Origin: JBDTVS01 sp040007095
GTDB lineage: Bacteria > Acidobacteriota > Vicinamibacteria > Vicinamibacterales > CAVVIG01
Length of the DNA: 64,000 bases
NCBI GenBank assembly: GCA_040007095.1
Contig: JBDTVS010000135.1
Location: 1-64,000 of the forward strand
Direction of reading: 5' to 3'
Shown here: positions 33,723 through 43,090 of the stretch, piece after piece
Numbering within the stretch: the first letter of the stretch is position 1
Layout of the letters: each line of letters begins with the position of its first letter
Position numbers and translations under genes: made by a program
Notes under the pieces: model-generated
Seen by the model: only the letters and a program-made list of their open reading frames with translations
Databases searched by the model: none
What the model was told of the DNA's origin: nothing

Positions 33723-34550
33723 ATGAAAACATGGTTGACGGCAGCTGGCCTCGTGGTGACTTCTCTTACCCTTTCTCCATCGCTGTCGGCGCAGTGGCCC
33801 ATCTACCCAACGCGCGACGTGCCCAGTTCGAACGGCAAGCCGAACCTCGATGCGCCCGCGCCGAGGACGGCCGACGGAAAGCCCGACCTCACAGGCCTCT
33901 GGGAGAACGTGTGGTTTTACAATGGAAAGGTATCGCCGCCGCTCGCCTCGCCGGCGGGAGAGCCTCCGGCTTCGACGTTCTCAAACGTTGGCGCCGGTTT
34001 CAAGGACGGCCTGCCGCTCAGACCGTGGGCTGCCGAGCTCTTGAAACAACGCAAAGAACAAAACAGCAAGGACAATCCCGACGCGCACTGTCTTCCCATG
34101 GGGCTGATGCAGTTTCATGAGCACCCGCAGCCGAGAAAGATTGTCCAGACCCCCGACTTGATCGTCATCCTTTATGAGGGAAACGCCGGCGTCCGCCAGA
34201 TCTTCACCGACGGCCGTGCGCTTCCCCAAAAGGAGGCGCAGCCGTGGTGGTACGGCTACTCAGTAGGCAAGTGGGAGGGAGACACCCTCGTGGTCGAGAC
34301 GATCGGCTTCAGGGACGAAGGATGGCTCGACATCTGGGGCAGCCCGCTGACCGACGCCGCCAAGATCACCGAGCGGTTCCAGCGTCTGAACTATGGCACC
34401 CTGCGGATCGACGTGACGATCGACGACCCCAAGGCCTACACCCAGCCGTTTACGGTCAGAGTGAACCAGCGCGTCGTGCTCAACAACGAACTGATCGAGT
34501 TCATCTGCGCCGAGAACGAACGGTCAGTGCCGCACATGATCGGAAAGTAA
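33723..34550 (+). CDS. Exported protein of unknown function (275 aa)
   Basis: A secreted protein: signal peptide (about 1-22, ending SLSAQ), then PRTADGKPDLTGLWENVW, a segment repeated in many exported Acidobacteria-type proteins, followed by CLPMGLMQFHEHPQPRKIVQ, VILYEGNAGVRQIFTDGR and WWYGYSVGKWEGDTLVVETIGF. The strand pattern suggests a lipocalin-like or small beta-barrel fold. The family is recognisable by eye as widespread in Vicinamibacteria-like genomes, but has no known function. Confidence 0.75.
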   Translation: MKTWLTAAGLVVTSLTLSPSLSAQWPIYPTRDVPSSNGKPNLDAPAPRTADGKPDLTGLWENVWFYNGKVSPPLASPAGEPPASTFSNVGAGFKDGLPLRPWAAELLKQRKEQNSKDNPDAHCLPMGLMQFHEHPQPRKIVQTPDLIVILYEGNAGVRQIFTDGRALPQKEAQPWWYGYSVGKWEGDTLVVETIGFRDEGWLDIWGSPLTDAAKITERFQRLNYGTLRIDVTIDDPKAYTQPFTVRVNQRVVLNNELIEFICAENERSVPHMIGK

Positions 34551-34590
34551 CTCAGGCCACGAGTCGACCACCAGCAGAGCCGGCGTTCAG

Positions 34591-35463
34591 CTATTGCACC
34601 TGGTCCAGGCCCTCGGTCAACTCGATGTTGGTGCCCCAGGGGTCCTTGATGAACGCGATCGCGATGTTGAGGGCCGCCACCTTGCGATAGGGAACGTCCA
34701 GCTTGATGCCGTCGGCCTCGAGCTTCTTGGTGAATGCCTCGAGGTTCTTGACCTCGAACCCGATGTGATCGATCGCGCGGCCGGTCGTGCCGACGACAGG
34801 CGTGGGCGAGGGTGTGAAGTTGAGCGCCACGCCCGGTAAATCGGCCACCACGAACGCCGAACCCGGGTTGGCGGGGCGAGCCTTGGCGCCAAACGTCTTC
34901 ACGTACCAGGCCTGCATCTCGGCGTTCTGCTGACCGAAGAAGTGTATGTGGTGCAGCTGGATGGGGGCCGTCTGGGTCTTCACCTGCACGAACTCCACCT
35001 TCACATCGTCGGGACCCATGGCGAACGCGAGCGACGTGTTCGCGTTCACGACGGCGATGTCGTCCTTGACTTCCTGGGTCGCGGCCACTTCCGTACGCGT
35101 AATCATCTTGAAGCCGTTGGCCTTGATCTTCTCGACGACCGGACGAAGGTCGGGCACCGAAAAGCCCATGTGGTTCACCGTCGTGCCGATGGTGCCGCCG
35201 GTCGGCGCCTGCATGGGCCGGAAGAAGATCAGGACATTCGGGAACTTGATCACTTCCTGCTGATTGGCGCCGAACTTGACCACCGCTCCCCCGAGCGCAT
35301 CGACAAAAAACTTCTTCTGCGCGTCCATGTTCGTCGTGTTCAGGTGGTGGTGACCGTAGACGACAGGGCCGTCCTTGGCAACGAGCAGCTGGGCCGAGGC
35401 CCGCGGCGCGACTGTAAGGAGAGAAAGACCCAAGAATGCGAACACCAGAATCCGTCGTGTCAT
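34591..35463 (-). CDS. Exported VOC/glyoxalase-fold protein
   Basis: A 290-residue protein with signal peptide (about 1-25, ending RASAQ) and two vicinal-oxygen-chelate repeats: VYGHHHLNTTNMDAQKKFFV and IQLHHIHFFGQQNAEMQAWY begin the paired modules, and GRAIDHIGFEVKNLEAF and WGTNIELTEG close the second. The His and Glu of these segments would bind a metal. Substrate unknown. ATG at 35463 is chosen over 35472, since GGAGG sits only 1 nt before the latter. Probably last gene of the cytochrome c/MBL/VOC operon. Confidence 0.85.
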   Translation of the reverse strand: MTRRILVFAFLGLSLLTVAPRASAQLLVAKDGPVVYGHHHLNTTNMDAQKKFFVDALGGAVVKFGANQQEVIKFPNVLIFFRPMQAPTGGTIGTTVNHMGFSVPDLRPVVEKIKANGFKMITRTEVAATQEVKDDIAVVNANTSLAFAMGPDDVKVEFVQVKTQTAPIQLHHIHFFGQQNAEMQAWYVKTFGAKARPANPGSAFVVADLPGVALNFTPSPTPVVGTTGRAIDHIGFEVKNLEAFTKKLEADGIKLDVPYRKVAALNIAIAFIKDPWGTNIELTEGLDQVQ

Positions 35464-35528
35464 GGTTGGCATGCCTCCAAAGCTGGCGAAAGTCTACGCG
35501 CTGCTGGACGCCGTGAAATCGCGCCCGG

Positions 35529-36584
35529 CTAGCGCGCCGTATAGGTCTTGCTGATGCCGTTCCGGCTGTTCGTGACCGAGAACTTGCCGTCACGTCCGAC
35601 CGATGCTTTGATCCAGTGACCCTTGCAGTCCGCCGTGTCCTCGAGATTGGCGATCTGATCCTCGGCCGTGTTGTGGTCCGGATCGAGCAGCGAGCGATGC
35701 CCCTGCCAGATGCCCTCGATGCCCGGCGTTTTGGCAATGCGATCGTAGTGCACGCTCGCCGCTTTCTGCTGGCCGGGTGAAGGGCCCCCCAGGCCCTTGC
35801 GCGGTCCGTTGTTCACGACCACGACCTGGGGCTTGATCGCATACAGAAACCCGGGTGCACCGGCGCCGTCGAGCGCGCCGTGGCGGCCGGCCTGCCAGAT
35901 GCTGACCTGTCCCAATCGATTGACCGGACACGTCAGCTCCATCTCCTTTTCCCAATCGAGGTCTGCGAGATCGAGGAACTTGAACTTGCCGTAGGTGAAC
36001 AGCGCCCCGACCATGAGCTGATTTTCTGGAACATCCTTCGGCTTGTTCTCGGCCGTGGCGCAGAGAGCATTCGGTCCGCCGCCACCCGCCAGCGGTTTGG
36101 CCAGCAGTTGCCCATTCGACGCGACGACGTCAATCTTGACGTCCTTCAGCGGCACCTTGTCTCCAGGATGCAGGATCGTTCGCTTGCCGCCGCACACTTT
36201 CAAGTACGCGTCGCGCCACTGCTGGTTCGCCGGCTCGATGAAGTCGCCGCGATCGAAGCAGTGGCCGATCGGCAGCAGCTTCGACAGCGCGACGATGCCT
36301 CCGGCGTGATCGGCGTGAAAGTGGCTGAGGATGAAGTAGTCGATCTTCTTGAGTCCTGCCTGCTGGGCCGCCGCGAAGATTCGCCTGGCATCGCGATCGC
36401 CAACCTCCCAGCCCGAGTCGAACAACAGCGATTCCCCCGACGGCGACACGAGCAGGGTCGCCGCGCCGCCTTCCACGTCGACCCAGTAGATATCGAGATT
36501 TTTGGTCTGCGCCCTCGCGAGGCCGGTGGGGAGCAGCAATAACGCGACGGCGATCGACAGGGAGCGGGCGATCGGGCAGGCCAT
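35529..36584 (-). CDS. Exported MBL-fold metallo-hydrolase (ComEC-like domain)
   Basis: A 351-residue protein with a signal peptide (about 1-25, ending ARAQ). The metallo-beta-lactamase core reads LLFDSGWEVGD, then LSHFHADHAGG (HxHxDH zinc motif) and later NNGP and IWQGHRSLLD near the last ligand. It resembles the competence-type hydrolase domain of ComEC and related secreted hydrolases. It starts 14 bp after the cytochrome c stop; the upstream AGGAGG lies inside that gap, 10 nt from the ATG. The gene for a VOC protein follows 65 bp downstream. Confidence 0.85.
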   Translation of the reverse strand: MACPIARSLSIAVALLLLPTGLARAQTKNLDIYWVDVEGGAATLLVSPSGESLLFDSGWEVGDRDARRIFAAAQQAGLKKIDYFILSHFHADHAGGIVALSKLLPIGHCFDRGDFIEPANQQWRDAYLKVCGGKRTILHPGDKVPLKDVKIDVVASNGQLLAKPLAGGGGPNALCATAENKPKDVPENQLMVGALFTYGKFKFLDLADLDWEKEMELTCPVNRLGQVSIWQAGRHGALDGAGAPGFLYAIKPQVVVVNNGPRKGLGGPSPGQQKAASVHYDRIAKTPGIEGIWQGHRSLLDPDHNTAEDQIANLEDTADCKGHWIKASVGRDGKFSVTNSRNGISKTYTAR

Positions 36585-36598
36585 GATGACTACGCCTC

Positions 36599-37135
36599 CT
36601 ATTTCGAGAACCCCTTGCAGACGTCGACGTCCGACCCCCAGTACTCGATGCACGCGGCGCGATCCATCGGCCCTTTCCCGACCACCTTGGCAAACAGGAA
36701 GTCGGTCAGCAGCTCGATCTCCCGGGCCTGCAGGGTGGCTGGCGGGTCGGGCATCGCGAGCCCAAGGCGCTTCAAATCGGCCTGCTTCATGTCGTAGCAG
36801 CGGCCGTCGCTGTAGGCGAGGCGGTCGAACGCCGGCATGCCCTTGCCCGGTCGTCCGCACTTGATCGCGTTAATCACGTTGGCACGATTCATCCGGGTCG
36901 TCCTCAGGTTCGCGCCGTCGGGCATCTGGCTGTCCATCTTGGTGCCATCAGCCGCCCAGCCATGGCACGCCTGACAGTCGCCCTTCTGGCGGTACAGCCG
37001 CATGCCTTCGGCGACATCAGCGGGGTCCGGTGTCTGTGCGAGGGCCAATCGAACGCCTACCGGCGCGAGGATCGCCATCGATACGGCGAGTGCTGACAGC
37101 CAATGGATCCACTGAGAATGTGCGCGTGGGTTCAA
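36599..37135 (-). CDS. Exported c-type cytochrome (single haem)
   Basis: A 178-residue periplasmic cytochrome c. The start is TTG at 37135, with GGAGG 5 nt upstream, giving a signal peptide (about 10-34, ending LALAQ). The haem site CQACHGWAADG is at about residue 56, and the Met ligand is probably in GKGMPAFDRLAY. A second Cys pair (RCYDM, ACIEY/VCKGF) may form disulfides. Such cytochromes accept electrons from PQQ dehydrogenases, but no PQQ gene adjoins; here it leads an operon with MBL and VOC genes. Confidence 0.85.
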   Translation of the reverse strand: MNPRAHSQWIHWLSALAVSMAILAPVGVRLALAQTPDPADVAEGMRLYRQKGDCQACHGWAADGTKMDSQMPDGANLRTTRMNRANVINAIKCGRPGKGMPAFDRLAYSDGRCYDMKQADLKRLGLAMPDPPATLQAREIELLTDFLFAKVVGKGPMDRAACIEYWGSDVDVCKGFSK

Positions 37136-37290
37136 TTCGTCCTCCAGTGCGAACCAAATCGTAGCAGTTTGGTCGCGCGAGAGCGAGACTGCAGACGGGT
37201 CTGCCGTGGCGTCAGTTTCAACGCCAACCGCGAGCGTCATGCGCCGCGAGCGCACCCCCCGGGCCTCGAAAAGGTCAAGGATCGAACGTA

Positions 37291-37310
37291 GTGTCCGGCT
37301 TCAGCCGGAC
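37291..37310. terminator. GTCCGGCT / AGCCGGAC hairpin
   Basis: An 8-bp GC-rich perfect stem with a 2-nt centre lies 28 bp downstream of the minus-strand haloperoxidase stop. A second copy in a convergent gap at 43055-43072 supports a transcription-end role. Confidence 0.5.
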
Positions 37311-37337
37311 CGTCTTAGCCGGCGGGTGGCGGGATCG

Positions 37338-38888
37338 TCAGCGGAGGGGGCGATCCGCCCCGTCGAGTTGCGCAAACCTCACGGTGTAGTCTCCGATGCG
37401 CTTGCCATGGTCCTTGCCGACTTCGATGTCGGACCGATAGTGGATGCCGCCGTACAGCCGGGATATCGCAGCTTCTTCCTTCTGCGCATCGAAGTAGGAC
37501 GCGCCGGTGGGGAAAAGATACGACAGCACCGCGGCCCCCGCGGCCGAGAACGTGGAGTGACCCGAAGTGTACGACGGGAAGTTCGGCACGGCGATTGGCG
37601 ACTTGAGGCCTGGATCGAGCTGCGACGGACGTGGATTGAAGTAGAAGTACTTCGCGTCCCAACACCCCACGCCGGCGTCGTGGAGCGCCATATCGACAAG
37701 GGCGAGCACCCGGGCGGCGCGCACCTCGCTGATCTGGGCGGCGCTGATATACGGGGCGGCAATGAAGTTCCAGTGGCCGGGCGGCGTGGGTGTGCTGGCG
37801 CCGTCGGCCCACTTGTAGACAATCGCGAGCTGAGCGCGCGACAGGTGGTCGACCGATTGCCTCACCTCGGCCAGTTCCTTCGCCATCAATCCGGACGAGG
37901 TCGTCGGCGGCGGTCCGGGCCGTTCTTTGACGAAGTCGTCCGGCGTCATCATCCAGCCCCGCACCCTGCTGAAGAGCGGGAGCATCGGTGGACGAGGCGG
38001 GATATCCATGCTCTTCCAGGGAATCTCTCCCCGCGCCACCGCCGCGTCCGCCAGGGATTGCCAGAGCGCCGGTGAACCGCCGGCAGCCCCCATGCCGTCG
38101 CCAGCCGCACGGGCGGTGAAGACAGGAGCCACCGCTCTCCCCAACGCCACGCCTGCGGCGATGTCGCTGGCCGTGGCCTTCCCCGACAAGAGTGCGGCGG
38201 TTCGCTGTTCACCCGCCTTCAGTGTGATCTCTTCGACAAAGGCCGGGAAGAGCAGCTTCAAGATCTCGGCATTGACCCCCGACATCACGGCGTCTTCCGA
38301 TGGATAAGCGGGCAGGTCGCTGCTGGGAATCAATGCCTGAACGCCGCCGTCAACCTTGGAAGGCGAAGGGCGGTTGTAGAGGTATTTGTAGTACCACGCG
38401 ACCTTGAGCGCCTCGTACTGCGCGACCATGACATAGCTGTAGGCGCGCGCGGCGTAGGGAGGGTTGCCGAACGGGAATTGAGGGTCGGCAAACGGGTTGT
38501 TCGCGTCCGGCACAGGATAGGTGCCGTCCGGGTTCGGCGCCGGAGGCAGATCGGCGCGCGCGACCAGTTCGAGCAGAATCTCGTTCCAGCGCAAGACGCC
38601 ACCCTTGCTCCAATACTCGATCGCCTTGCGCTGATCGTTCGTGAGGCGCGACTGAGCGCTCTTGATCGACGCGAGCTCCGCTTGATAATCGAGGCTGCTG
38701 ACCGCCGCAGGCGGGGCGACTGTGAATTGGGTCGGCCCGGTCAGCACGATCATTTGCCACGTGCCGGCGTCGGCATCGTTGTTCGTCGCAGCGTGTGGGA
38801 ACTCCTGGCTGACGCCGGCCCAGACGATGGTGAGGGTCACCGCCGTCGCAGCGACGAACCGGCGTGAAAGGCTCCAGGGCTTGCTCAT
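37338..38888 (-). CDS. Vanadium-dependent haloperoxidase / PAP2-type phosphatase
   Basis: A 516-residue exported protein (signal about 10-28). The C-terminal third shows the full vanadate/phosphate pocket of the PAP2-haloperoxidase superfamily: Lys six residues before RP (KYFYFNPRP), TSGHST in place of PSGH, and SRLYGGIHYRSD matching SRx5Hx3D. The N-terminal part carries helices typical of bacterial vanadium chloroperoxidase-like proteins. Halide oxidation and phosphate release cannot be separated from sequence. Its ATG overlaps the upstream outer-membrane gene's stop by 4 nt (ATGA), so the two are coupled. Confidence 0.87.
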   Translation of the reverse strand: MSKPWSLSRRFVAATAVTLTIVWAGVSQEFPHAATNNDADAGTWQMIVLTGPTQFTVAPPAAVSSLDYQAELASIKSAQSRLTNDQRKAIEYWSKGGVLRWNEILLELVARADLPPAPNPDGTYPVPDANNPFADPQFPFGNPPYAARAYSYVMVAQYEALKVAWYYKYLYNRPSPSKVDGGVQALIPSSDLPAYPSEDAVMSGVNAEILKLLFPAFVEEITLKAGEQRTAALLSGKATASDIAAGVALGRAVAPVFTARAAGDGMGAAGGSPALWQSLADAAVARGEIPWKSMDIPPRPPMLPLFSRVRGWMMTPDDFVKERPGPPPTTSSGLMAKELAEVRQSVDHLSRAQLAIVYKWADGASTPTPPGHWNFIAAPYISAAQISEVRAARVLALVDMALHDAGVGCWDAKYFYFNPRPSQLDPGLKSPIAVPNFPSYTSGHSTFSAAGAAVLSYLFPTGASYFDAQKEEAAISRLYGGIHYRSDIEVGKDHGKRIGDYTVRFAQLDGADRPLR

Positions 38889-39808
38889 GGAGTTGGCCTC
38901 CCGTCGAGACAGTACCTGTACAGCACGCTGGTGGTGAACGTCGTGGCCTGACCCACATTCCGGCCGTCAATCGTGTATGCGTACGCGAGCTGAAGCGCCA
39001 GGTACTGGAGCTTCGGCAGCGGATACATCACCATGCCGCCCACCTTGGAGAAGTTCATCCGGTTGGAGACAAAGGGAACGTCCTGCCGGCGGATGTCGCC
39101 TCCCCCCTGTGTGTGCTGCTGCGAAAATGACAGGGCCGTCATCAGGCCGCCTTTCATGTAGCCCGCGCTCGCGACGTAATCGGCGACACCAGGCATGGTG
39201 ACTTCGTCGGTCAGAAAGAACTGGTCGTCGGTGAAGTAATACGGCCGATCGAGCGTCACATGGCGGCGCCATGTGTATGCCGTCGAGCCGTTGAGAAACC
39301 ATCCCGGATTGGACTGATAGTTCAGCGTGAGACGTCCTGAGACCCGCTTGCTCGCGAGTCCGATGGAGAGCGGCTGCAGATCCGGCGTGTAGTTGGTCAG
39401 GGGCAGTCCCGCGGAGGCGACGGCAATGGCCCGCAGTGAACCGTGCGTTGCTGTTCGTGTCTCGAGTAGGCGGAATTTCCCTGCCAGCGTCACGTCCTGG
39501 AGGCCACCCATGCCAGTAAGCACGCCTTGACTGGGGCGGGTCCAGACGTACGGGATTGTCGCCATGACGTTCAGCCGGTTGGTGACGCCATAGTTGGCGA
39601 ACCAGCTGTTGGTTTGCGTGGTCATCGTCCCGATGTTTCCGTTGACGCGCTTGAGTGCGCCCTCCCAGTACTGATCCCAGCGTTCGTGGGAATACACCGC
39701 TCCCGTGAATAGACTATGCCTGGCGATCATGATGCCGTCGTCGACGGTTTGGGCTCGAAGCGGCGCGGCAAGCGCTGTACAGAATAGAAAGGCTGTGAAA
39801 ATCTTCAT
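38885..39808 (-). CDS. Outer-membrane beta-barrel protein (phenol MetA_deg-like)
   Basis: A 307-residue protein with signal peptide (about 1-19, ending APLRAQ) and alternating amphipathic strands ending in an aromatic (VLYRYCLDG): a probable outer-membrane barrel. LNVMATIPYVWTRPS and GGLQDVTLAGKFRLLE resemble transporter-type barrels of the MetA-pathway phenol degradation family. An in-frame TTG at 39841 exists but lacks support. Coupled to the haloperoxidase gene by a 4-nt overlap, suggesting joint function at the envelope. The 262 bp upstream hold no gene. Confidence 0.75.
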   Translation of the reverse strand: MKIFTAFLFCTALAAPLRAQTVDDGIMIARHSLFTGAVYSHERWDQYWEGALKRVNGNIGTMTTQTNSWFANYGVTNRLNVMATIPYVWTRPSQGVLTGMGGLQDVTLAGKFRLLETRTATHGSLRAIAVASAGLPLTNYTPDLQPLSIGLASKRVSGRLTLNYQSNPGWFLNGSTAYTWRRHVTLDRPYYFTDDQFFLTDEVTMPGVADYVASAGYMKGGLMTALSFSQQHTQGGGDIRRQDVPFVSNRMNFSKVGGMVMYPLPKLQYLALQLAYAYTIDGRNVGQATTFTTSVLYRYCLDGRPTP

Positions 39809-40070
39809 CAGTGCGATGGTGGAAGTCGATTGACGAGGCAATCCCTTGCCCGCGCAGCGTGGGATCGGGCCGCGGCGCAGACGGCGAGCGCTACATTAAG
39901 GCAGGCAATTCAGGCGGGCAATAATCCGAACCTACTAGCTGTCGACGTTTTGCCGTCGGAGCTACTGGCGTGACAGACCGCAGCAGAAAAGGGTCGGATC
40001 ACCGGAAAAATCCTGGTGTTCTACCTCGGTGGACTCGGTGATGAACGTAACCTGATACACGACGCCGTTA

Positions 40071-41570
40071 TCAGAATTTCGCCACCTGCCGGGCCGCGCC
40101 GGTCAGTTGAAGAATGTGCATGCCCGTATTGGCGCGGTCGACGATGTAGATGTAGCCGCGGTCGTCCACCTCGACGTTGTTGGTCTGGATCGCCGTCTTG
40201 CAGCGTTGGTCCGCGCCCGTGCCGACGCACCGTTTATCGGTCTTGTCGGTCACGGCCGGGATGTAGTAACCGATTTCCTTCGGTTGCAGCGGATCGCGGA
40301 CGTCGATCGCGCGCACCCCGGCGTTGAAATGCGCCAGGAACAGGACGCGGTTGTAGTAGATCGACGTCAGGTTCTCGTTCGACGAATGGGTGCCGAAGCG
40401 TCCGCCGCGCTCGCAGAAATTTCCGCTGGTCTCGGGCACCGTCCACGACGAGACGCCGAACGGCTTCGGCTCGGTCGTGATGTCGAGCATCCGCAGCATC
40501 TGCCGGTTCTCGAGGCATTCATTGGCAGTCGTTTCGCCGACGGCTGCAATGAAGTCACGACGCGCCTGCGTACGATCAGGCGCCGCGTCGTCATGGTCGT
40601 GTTCGACACCGGCGGCGGCCGCGGTGCCGGGACGGAGCTTTTGCCGGGCGAACTCGGTGACTTGCATGCCGAGCATCGGGAAGACCGTGTGCGCGCCGAC
40701 ATCGGGGGGCAGATCGAGTCTGACGATCTGCGGAAACGTCAGGTTGGCGTCGGTCGGTTCCTTCGGACCCTTCAAGAGCTTGTCCCGATCGACAATCTGC
40801 ACGATGCCATTCGCGCCGGTGCCGTAGCCGAAGTAGATTCGATTGCCTTTCGTGCCGGTGGAGATCGCCCCGTGCAATTCGGTCGGCACGGGGCCGGTCG
40901 AGCCCGGCTGTTGGCCAGGCAAGCCGAAGTTACGGATGAAGATTGGCTTGGCAGGGTCGCTCAGATCGTAGATCTGCGTCATCCGGCGCGTCCGCCAGTC
41001 GGGCAGTCCGGAGACGAGGAAGGCGATGCCGGTGTCGCATTCCCAGAAGCTCTTGTGCGTGTCGCGCAGACCGCTGACGACGACCGTGACGCGCGTCGGC
41101 CTGGCCGGGTCGGTGACATCCCAAATCTCGTGCGACGAGCCGCCGAAGCTGCGCAGCAGATACACCTTGCTCTTGTCGGCGCGTGGCAACCGGCTGCCGT
41201 CGCAGACCCGAGCCATCTGCGCACCACCGGATTCGCCGCCGCCGGGTCTGGCCGGCTCGCCCGGGATGTGCGCGACGTATCGTGGCCGCTTTGGATCGGT
41301 GACGTCGACGATCGACGTGCCGTTATCCTCTTTCTGCCCTGTCAGGGTATTGAGCTGTGACGAGCCGTGGTGGCCGACGTAGGCGATCCACCGGTCGCCC
41401 TGCTTGTGGATGGTGGGCTGATAGGCGCTGCGGGCCTGCAGGTCGCTGTAGCCCACGAGATCCATGTTGCTCTTTTCCACCTTCTGCTGCGCGGCCACGG
41501 CGGCGCCGAGCAACACCAGGAGGGCGATCGAACTGTAGGACATCCGGGAGCGCAACGACAACACCTTCAT
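40071..41570 (-). CDS. LVIVD-repeat exported beta-propeller protein
   Basis: A 499-residue exported protein (signal about 8-27, ending AVAAQQ). Repeated segments of the form GTSIVDVTDPKRPRYVAHIP, HEIWDVTDPARPTRVTVV, TQIYDLSDPAKPIFIRNFG and GVRAIDVRDPLQPKEIGYY are LVIVD repeats, each a propeller blade with D-x-x-DP. A HDHDDAAP stretch might bind metal. Function of LVIVD proteins is unknown; they occur on cell surfaces. The ATG has GGGAG 8 nt upstream. Confidence 0.87.
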   Translation of the reverse strand: MKVLSLRSRMSYSSIALLVLLGAAVAAQQKVEKSNMDLVGYSDLQARSAYQPTIHKQGDRWIAYVGHHGSSQLNTLTGQKEDNGTSIVDVTDPKRPRYVAHIPGEPARPGGGESGGAQMARVCDGSRLPRADKSKVYLLRSFGGSSHEIWDVTDPARPTRVTVVVSGLRDTHKSFWECDTGIAFLVSGLPDWRTRRMTQIYDLSDPAKPIFIRNFGLPGQQPGSTGPVPTELHGAISTGTKGNRIYFGYGTGANGIVQIVDRDKLLKGPKEPTDANLTFPQIVRLDLPPDVGAHTVFPMLGMQVTEFARQKLRPGTAAAAGVEHDHDDAAPDRTQARRDFIAAVGETTANECLENRQMLRMLDITTEPKPFGVSSWTVPETSGNFCERGGRFGTHSSNENLTSIYYNRVLFLAHFNAGVRAIDVRDPLQPKEIGYYIPAVTDKTDKRCVGTGADQRCKTAIQTNNVEVDDRGYIYIVDRANTGMHILQLTGAARQVAKF

Positions 41571-41735
41571 GGGCGCACTCCCTCGACTGCGTTCGTGTAC
41601 GGAGAACCTGCCTTGTCCGCCCGGATTTTACCCGCTTCCTGAGGAGAACTGACGCGAATAACGCCGTCCCCGTGGCCGCCGATGCATCCCGCCGGACTGC
41701 GGACCGAGTGCACCGGGCCAAAACCTTGCGACTTG

Positions 41736-41765
41736 CTCGGTGATCCCGGTGGCCTCGGTGGTTGA
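41736..41765 (+). repeat. Single arm of 9-nt repeat family (CTCGGTG type)
   Basis: The run CTCGGTGATCCCGGTGGCCT, then CGGTGGTTGA, follows the 9-nt spacing of the CAC-AAG arrays with GC-rich units. A related GGTG-type run is at 40013-40039. No inverted partner is close. The remaining 41571-41927 gap shows no gene. Confidence 0.4.
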
Positions 41766-41927
41766 CGTCAAAACTGAGCCACGATTCCGACCGCTTGTGA
41801 TTCCAACGGCGTCTCGAATGCTACACTCCTTCGCCGTGGGAGGCGTGATGCCGCGACTCGGAAGCGGTCAGGCCAATTACCCACACGGCGCCTGGTGATC
41901 ACGAGCATCGGTCCAAAGGAGAGCCCC

Positions 41928-43025
41928 ATGCGTACTCGCAGAGAGTTCCTCAAACAGGCGGCGGGTGCGACGGCTGGCCTCGCCCTCACGCGCGGACTCG
42001 TGGACGCCGAGCCTCGCGCTCAACGGGCGGGCGGGCCGGTGCGGCGCCGCGAAGTGTCTGTGGGAGGGCGTCGGATCAAGGTCGTCGACGTGCACGGTCA
42101 TTGCCTCATTCCTGAAGTGGCAGACGTCATCAAGGACGGACCGCTGGCCGCGACGTTCAAGGGCCTGCTCGCCGGCGGGAGCCTCGCCCTGGGTCCGGAT
42201 CGGGTGCGCTACCTGGACGAGCAGGGCATCGACGTGCAGGTCATCAGCATGAACGCCTTCTGGTACGGCACCGAGCGCGAGCTGGCGCGCCAGATCGTCA
42301 AGGTTCAGAACGAGAAGCTGGCGGCGTGGTGCGCGTCGCAGCCGGATCGTTTTGTCGGACTGGCATCGGTCGCGCTCCAGTATCCGGACCTTGCGGCCGA
42401 GCAGCTGGACGAAGCGGTCAAGAAGATGGGGCTCCGCGGCGCCGCGATCGGTGGCAGCGTCGAAGGCGAAGAATTGTCGGCGCGCAAGTTCGATCCGTTC
42501 TGGGCCAAGGCCGAAGAGCTGGGGATTCTGCTGTTCACCCACCCGCAGCCGGCGCCCGGGACCACCCAGAACCCTCGGCTGCAGGGCAATGGCGGCCTCG
42601 GCAACATCATCGGCAATCCGCTCGAGACGACGGTCTTCTTCTCCCACCTGATTCTGGAAGGCACGCTGGATCGTTTTCCCGGACTCAAGATCTGCGGCGC
42701 CCACGGCGGCGGCTACCTGCCCTCGTACAGCGGTCGGACGGATGCCATTTGCGGCCGGGGTTCTGGCGCGGATTGCCGGGCCCTCAAGAAACGTCCCAGC
42801 GAATATTTCAAGAAGGAGCTGTTCGTGGACACGATGGTGTTCCACGAAGAGGGCCTGCGGCACTTGATCGCGGAAGTCGGCGTCAGCCAGATCCTGTACG
42901 GCACCGACTATCCGTTCGACTGGCCGGTCGGCGTGGACTTCGTCCTCAAGGCGCCGAGCTTGAGCGACGCCGATCGGATCGCCATTCTCGGCGGTAACGC
43001 CGCCAGGCTGTTGAAGATTGCCTGA
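41928..43025 (+). CDS. Tat-exported amidohydrolase (ACMSD-like, Amidohydro_2)
   Basis: A 365-residue TIM-barrel hydrolase or decarboxylase. The N-terminus has a perfect twin-arginine motif (TRREFLKQAAG, Arg 4-5) and a hydrophobic stretch. Metal ligands are visible as VVDVHGHCL (HxH), LLFTHPQP, ICGAHGGGYLPSYSGRTD and GTDYPFDW (Asp). The order matches the amidohydrolase-2 family with aminocarboxymuconate-semialdehyde decarboxylase and resorcylate decarboxylases. The substrate is likely an aromatic or dicarboxylic acid. GGAG lies 6 nt before ATG at 41928. Confidence 0.88.
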   Translation: MRTRREFLKQAAGATAGLALTRGLVDAEPRAQRAGGPVRRREVSVGGRRIKVVDVHGHCLIPEVADVIKDGPLAATFKGLLAGGSLALGPDRVRYLDEQGIDVQVISMNAFWYGTERELARQIVKVQNEKLAAWCASQPDRFVGLASVALQYPDLAAEQLDEAVKKMGLRGAAIGGSVEGEELSARKFDPFWAKAEELGILLFTHPQPAPGTTQNPRLQGNGGLGNIIGNPLETTVFFSHLILEGTLDRFPGLKICGAHGGGYLPSYSGRTDAICGRGSGADCRALKKRPSEYFKKELFVDTMVFHEEGLRHLIAEVGVSQILYGTDYPFDWPVGVDFVLKAPSLSDADRIAILGGNAARLLKIA

Positions 43026-43054
43026 TGCTCATCGCTGGTGACGTGCATCGCGCG

Positions 43055-43072
43055 GTCCGGCTGAAGCCGGAC
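43055..43072. terminator. Bidirectional GTCCGGCT / AGCCGGAC hairpin
   Basis: The 65-bp gap between two convergent stops (amidohydrolase and MDR dehydrogenase) contains the same 8-bp stem as at 37291-37310, in the opposite orientation. It can fold in RNA from both strands. Confidence 0.6.
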
Positions 43073-43090
43073 GCTACGTAGCGAACGGAT

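Noticed and set aside
33723..34550. Reading the 275-residue exported protein as a lipocalin-type enzyme
   Set aside because: The fold impression is only by strand pattern; no motif supports a function, so it is left as unknown.
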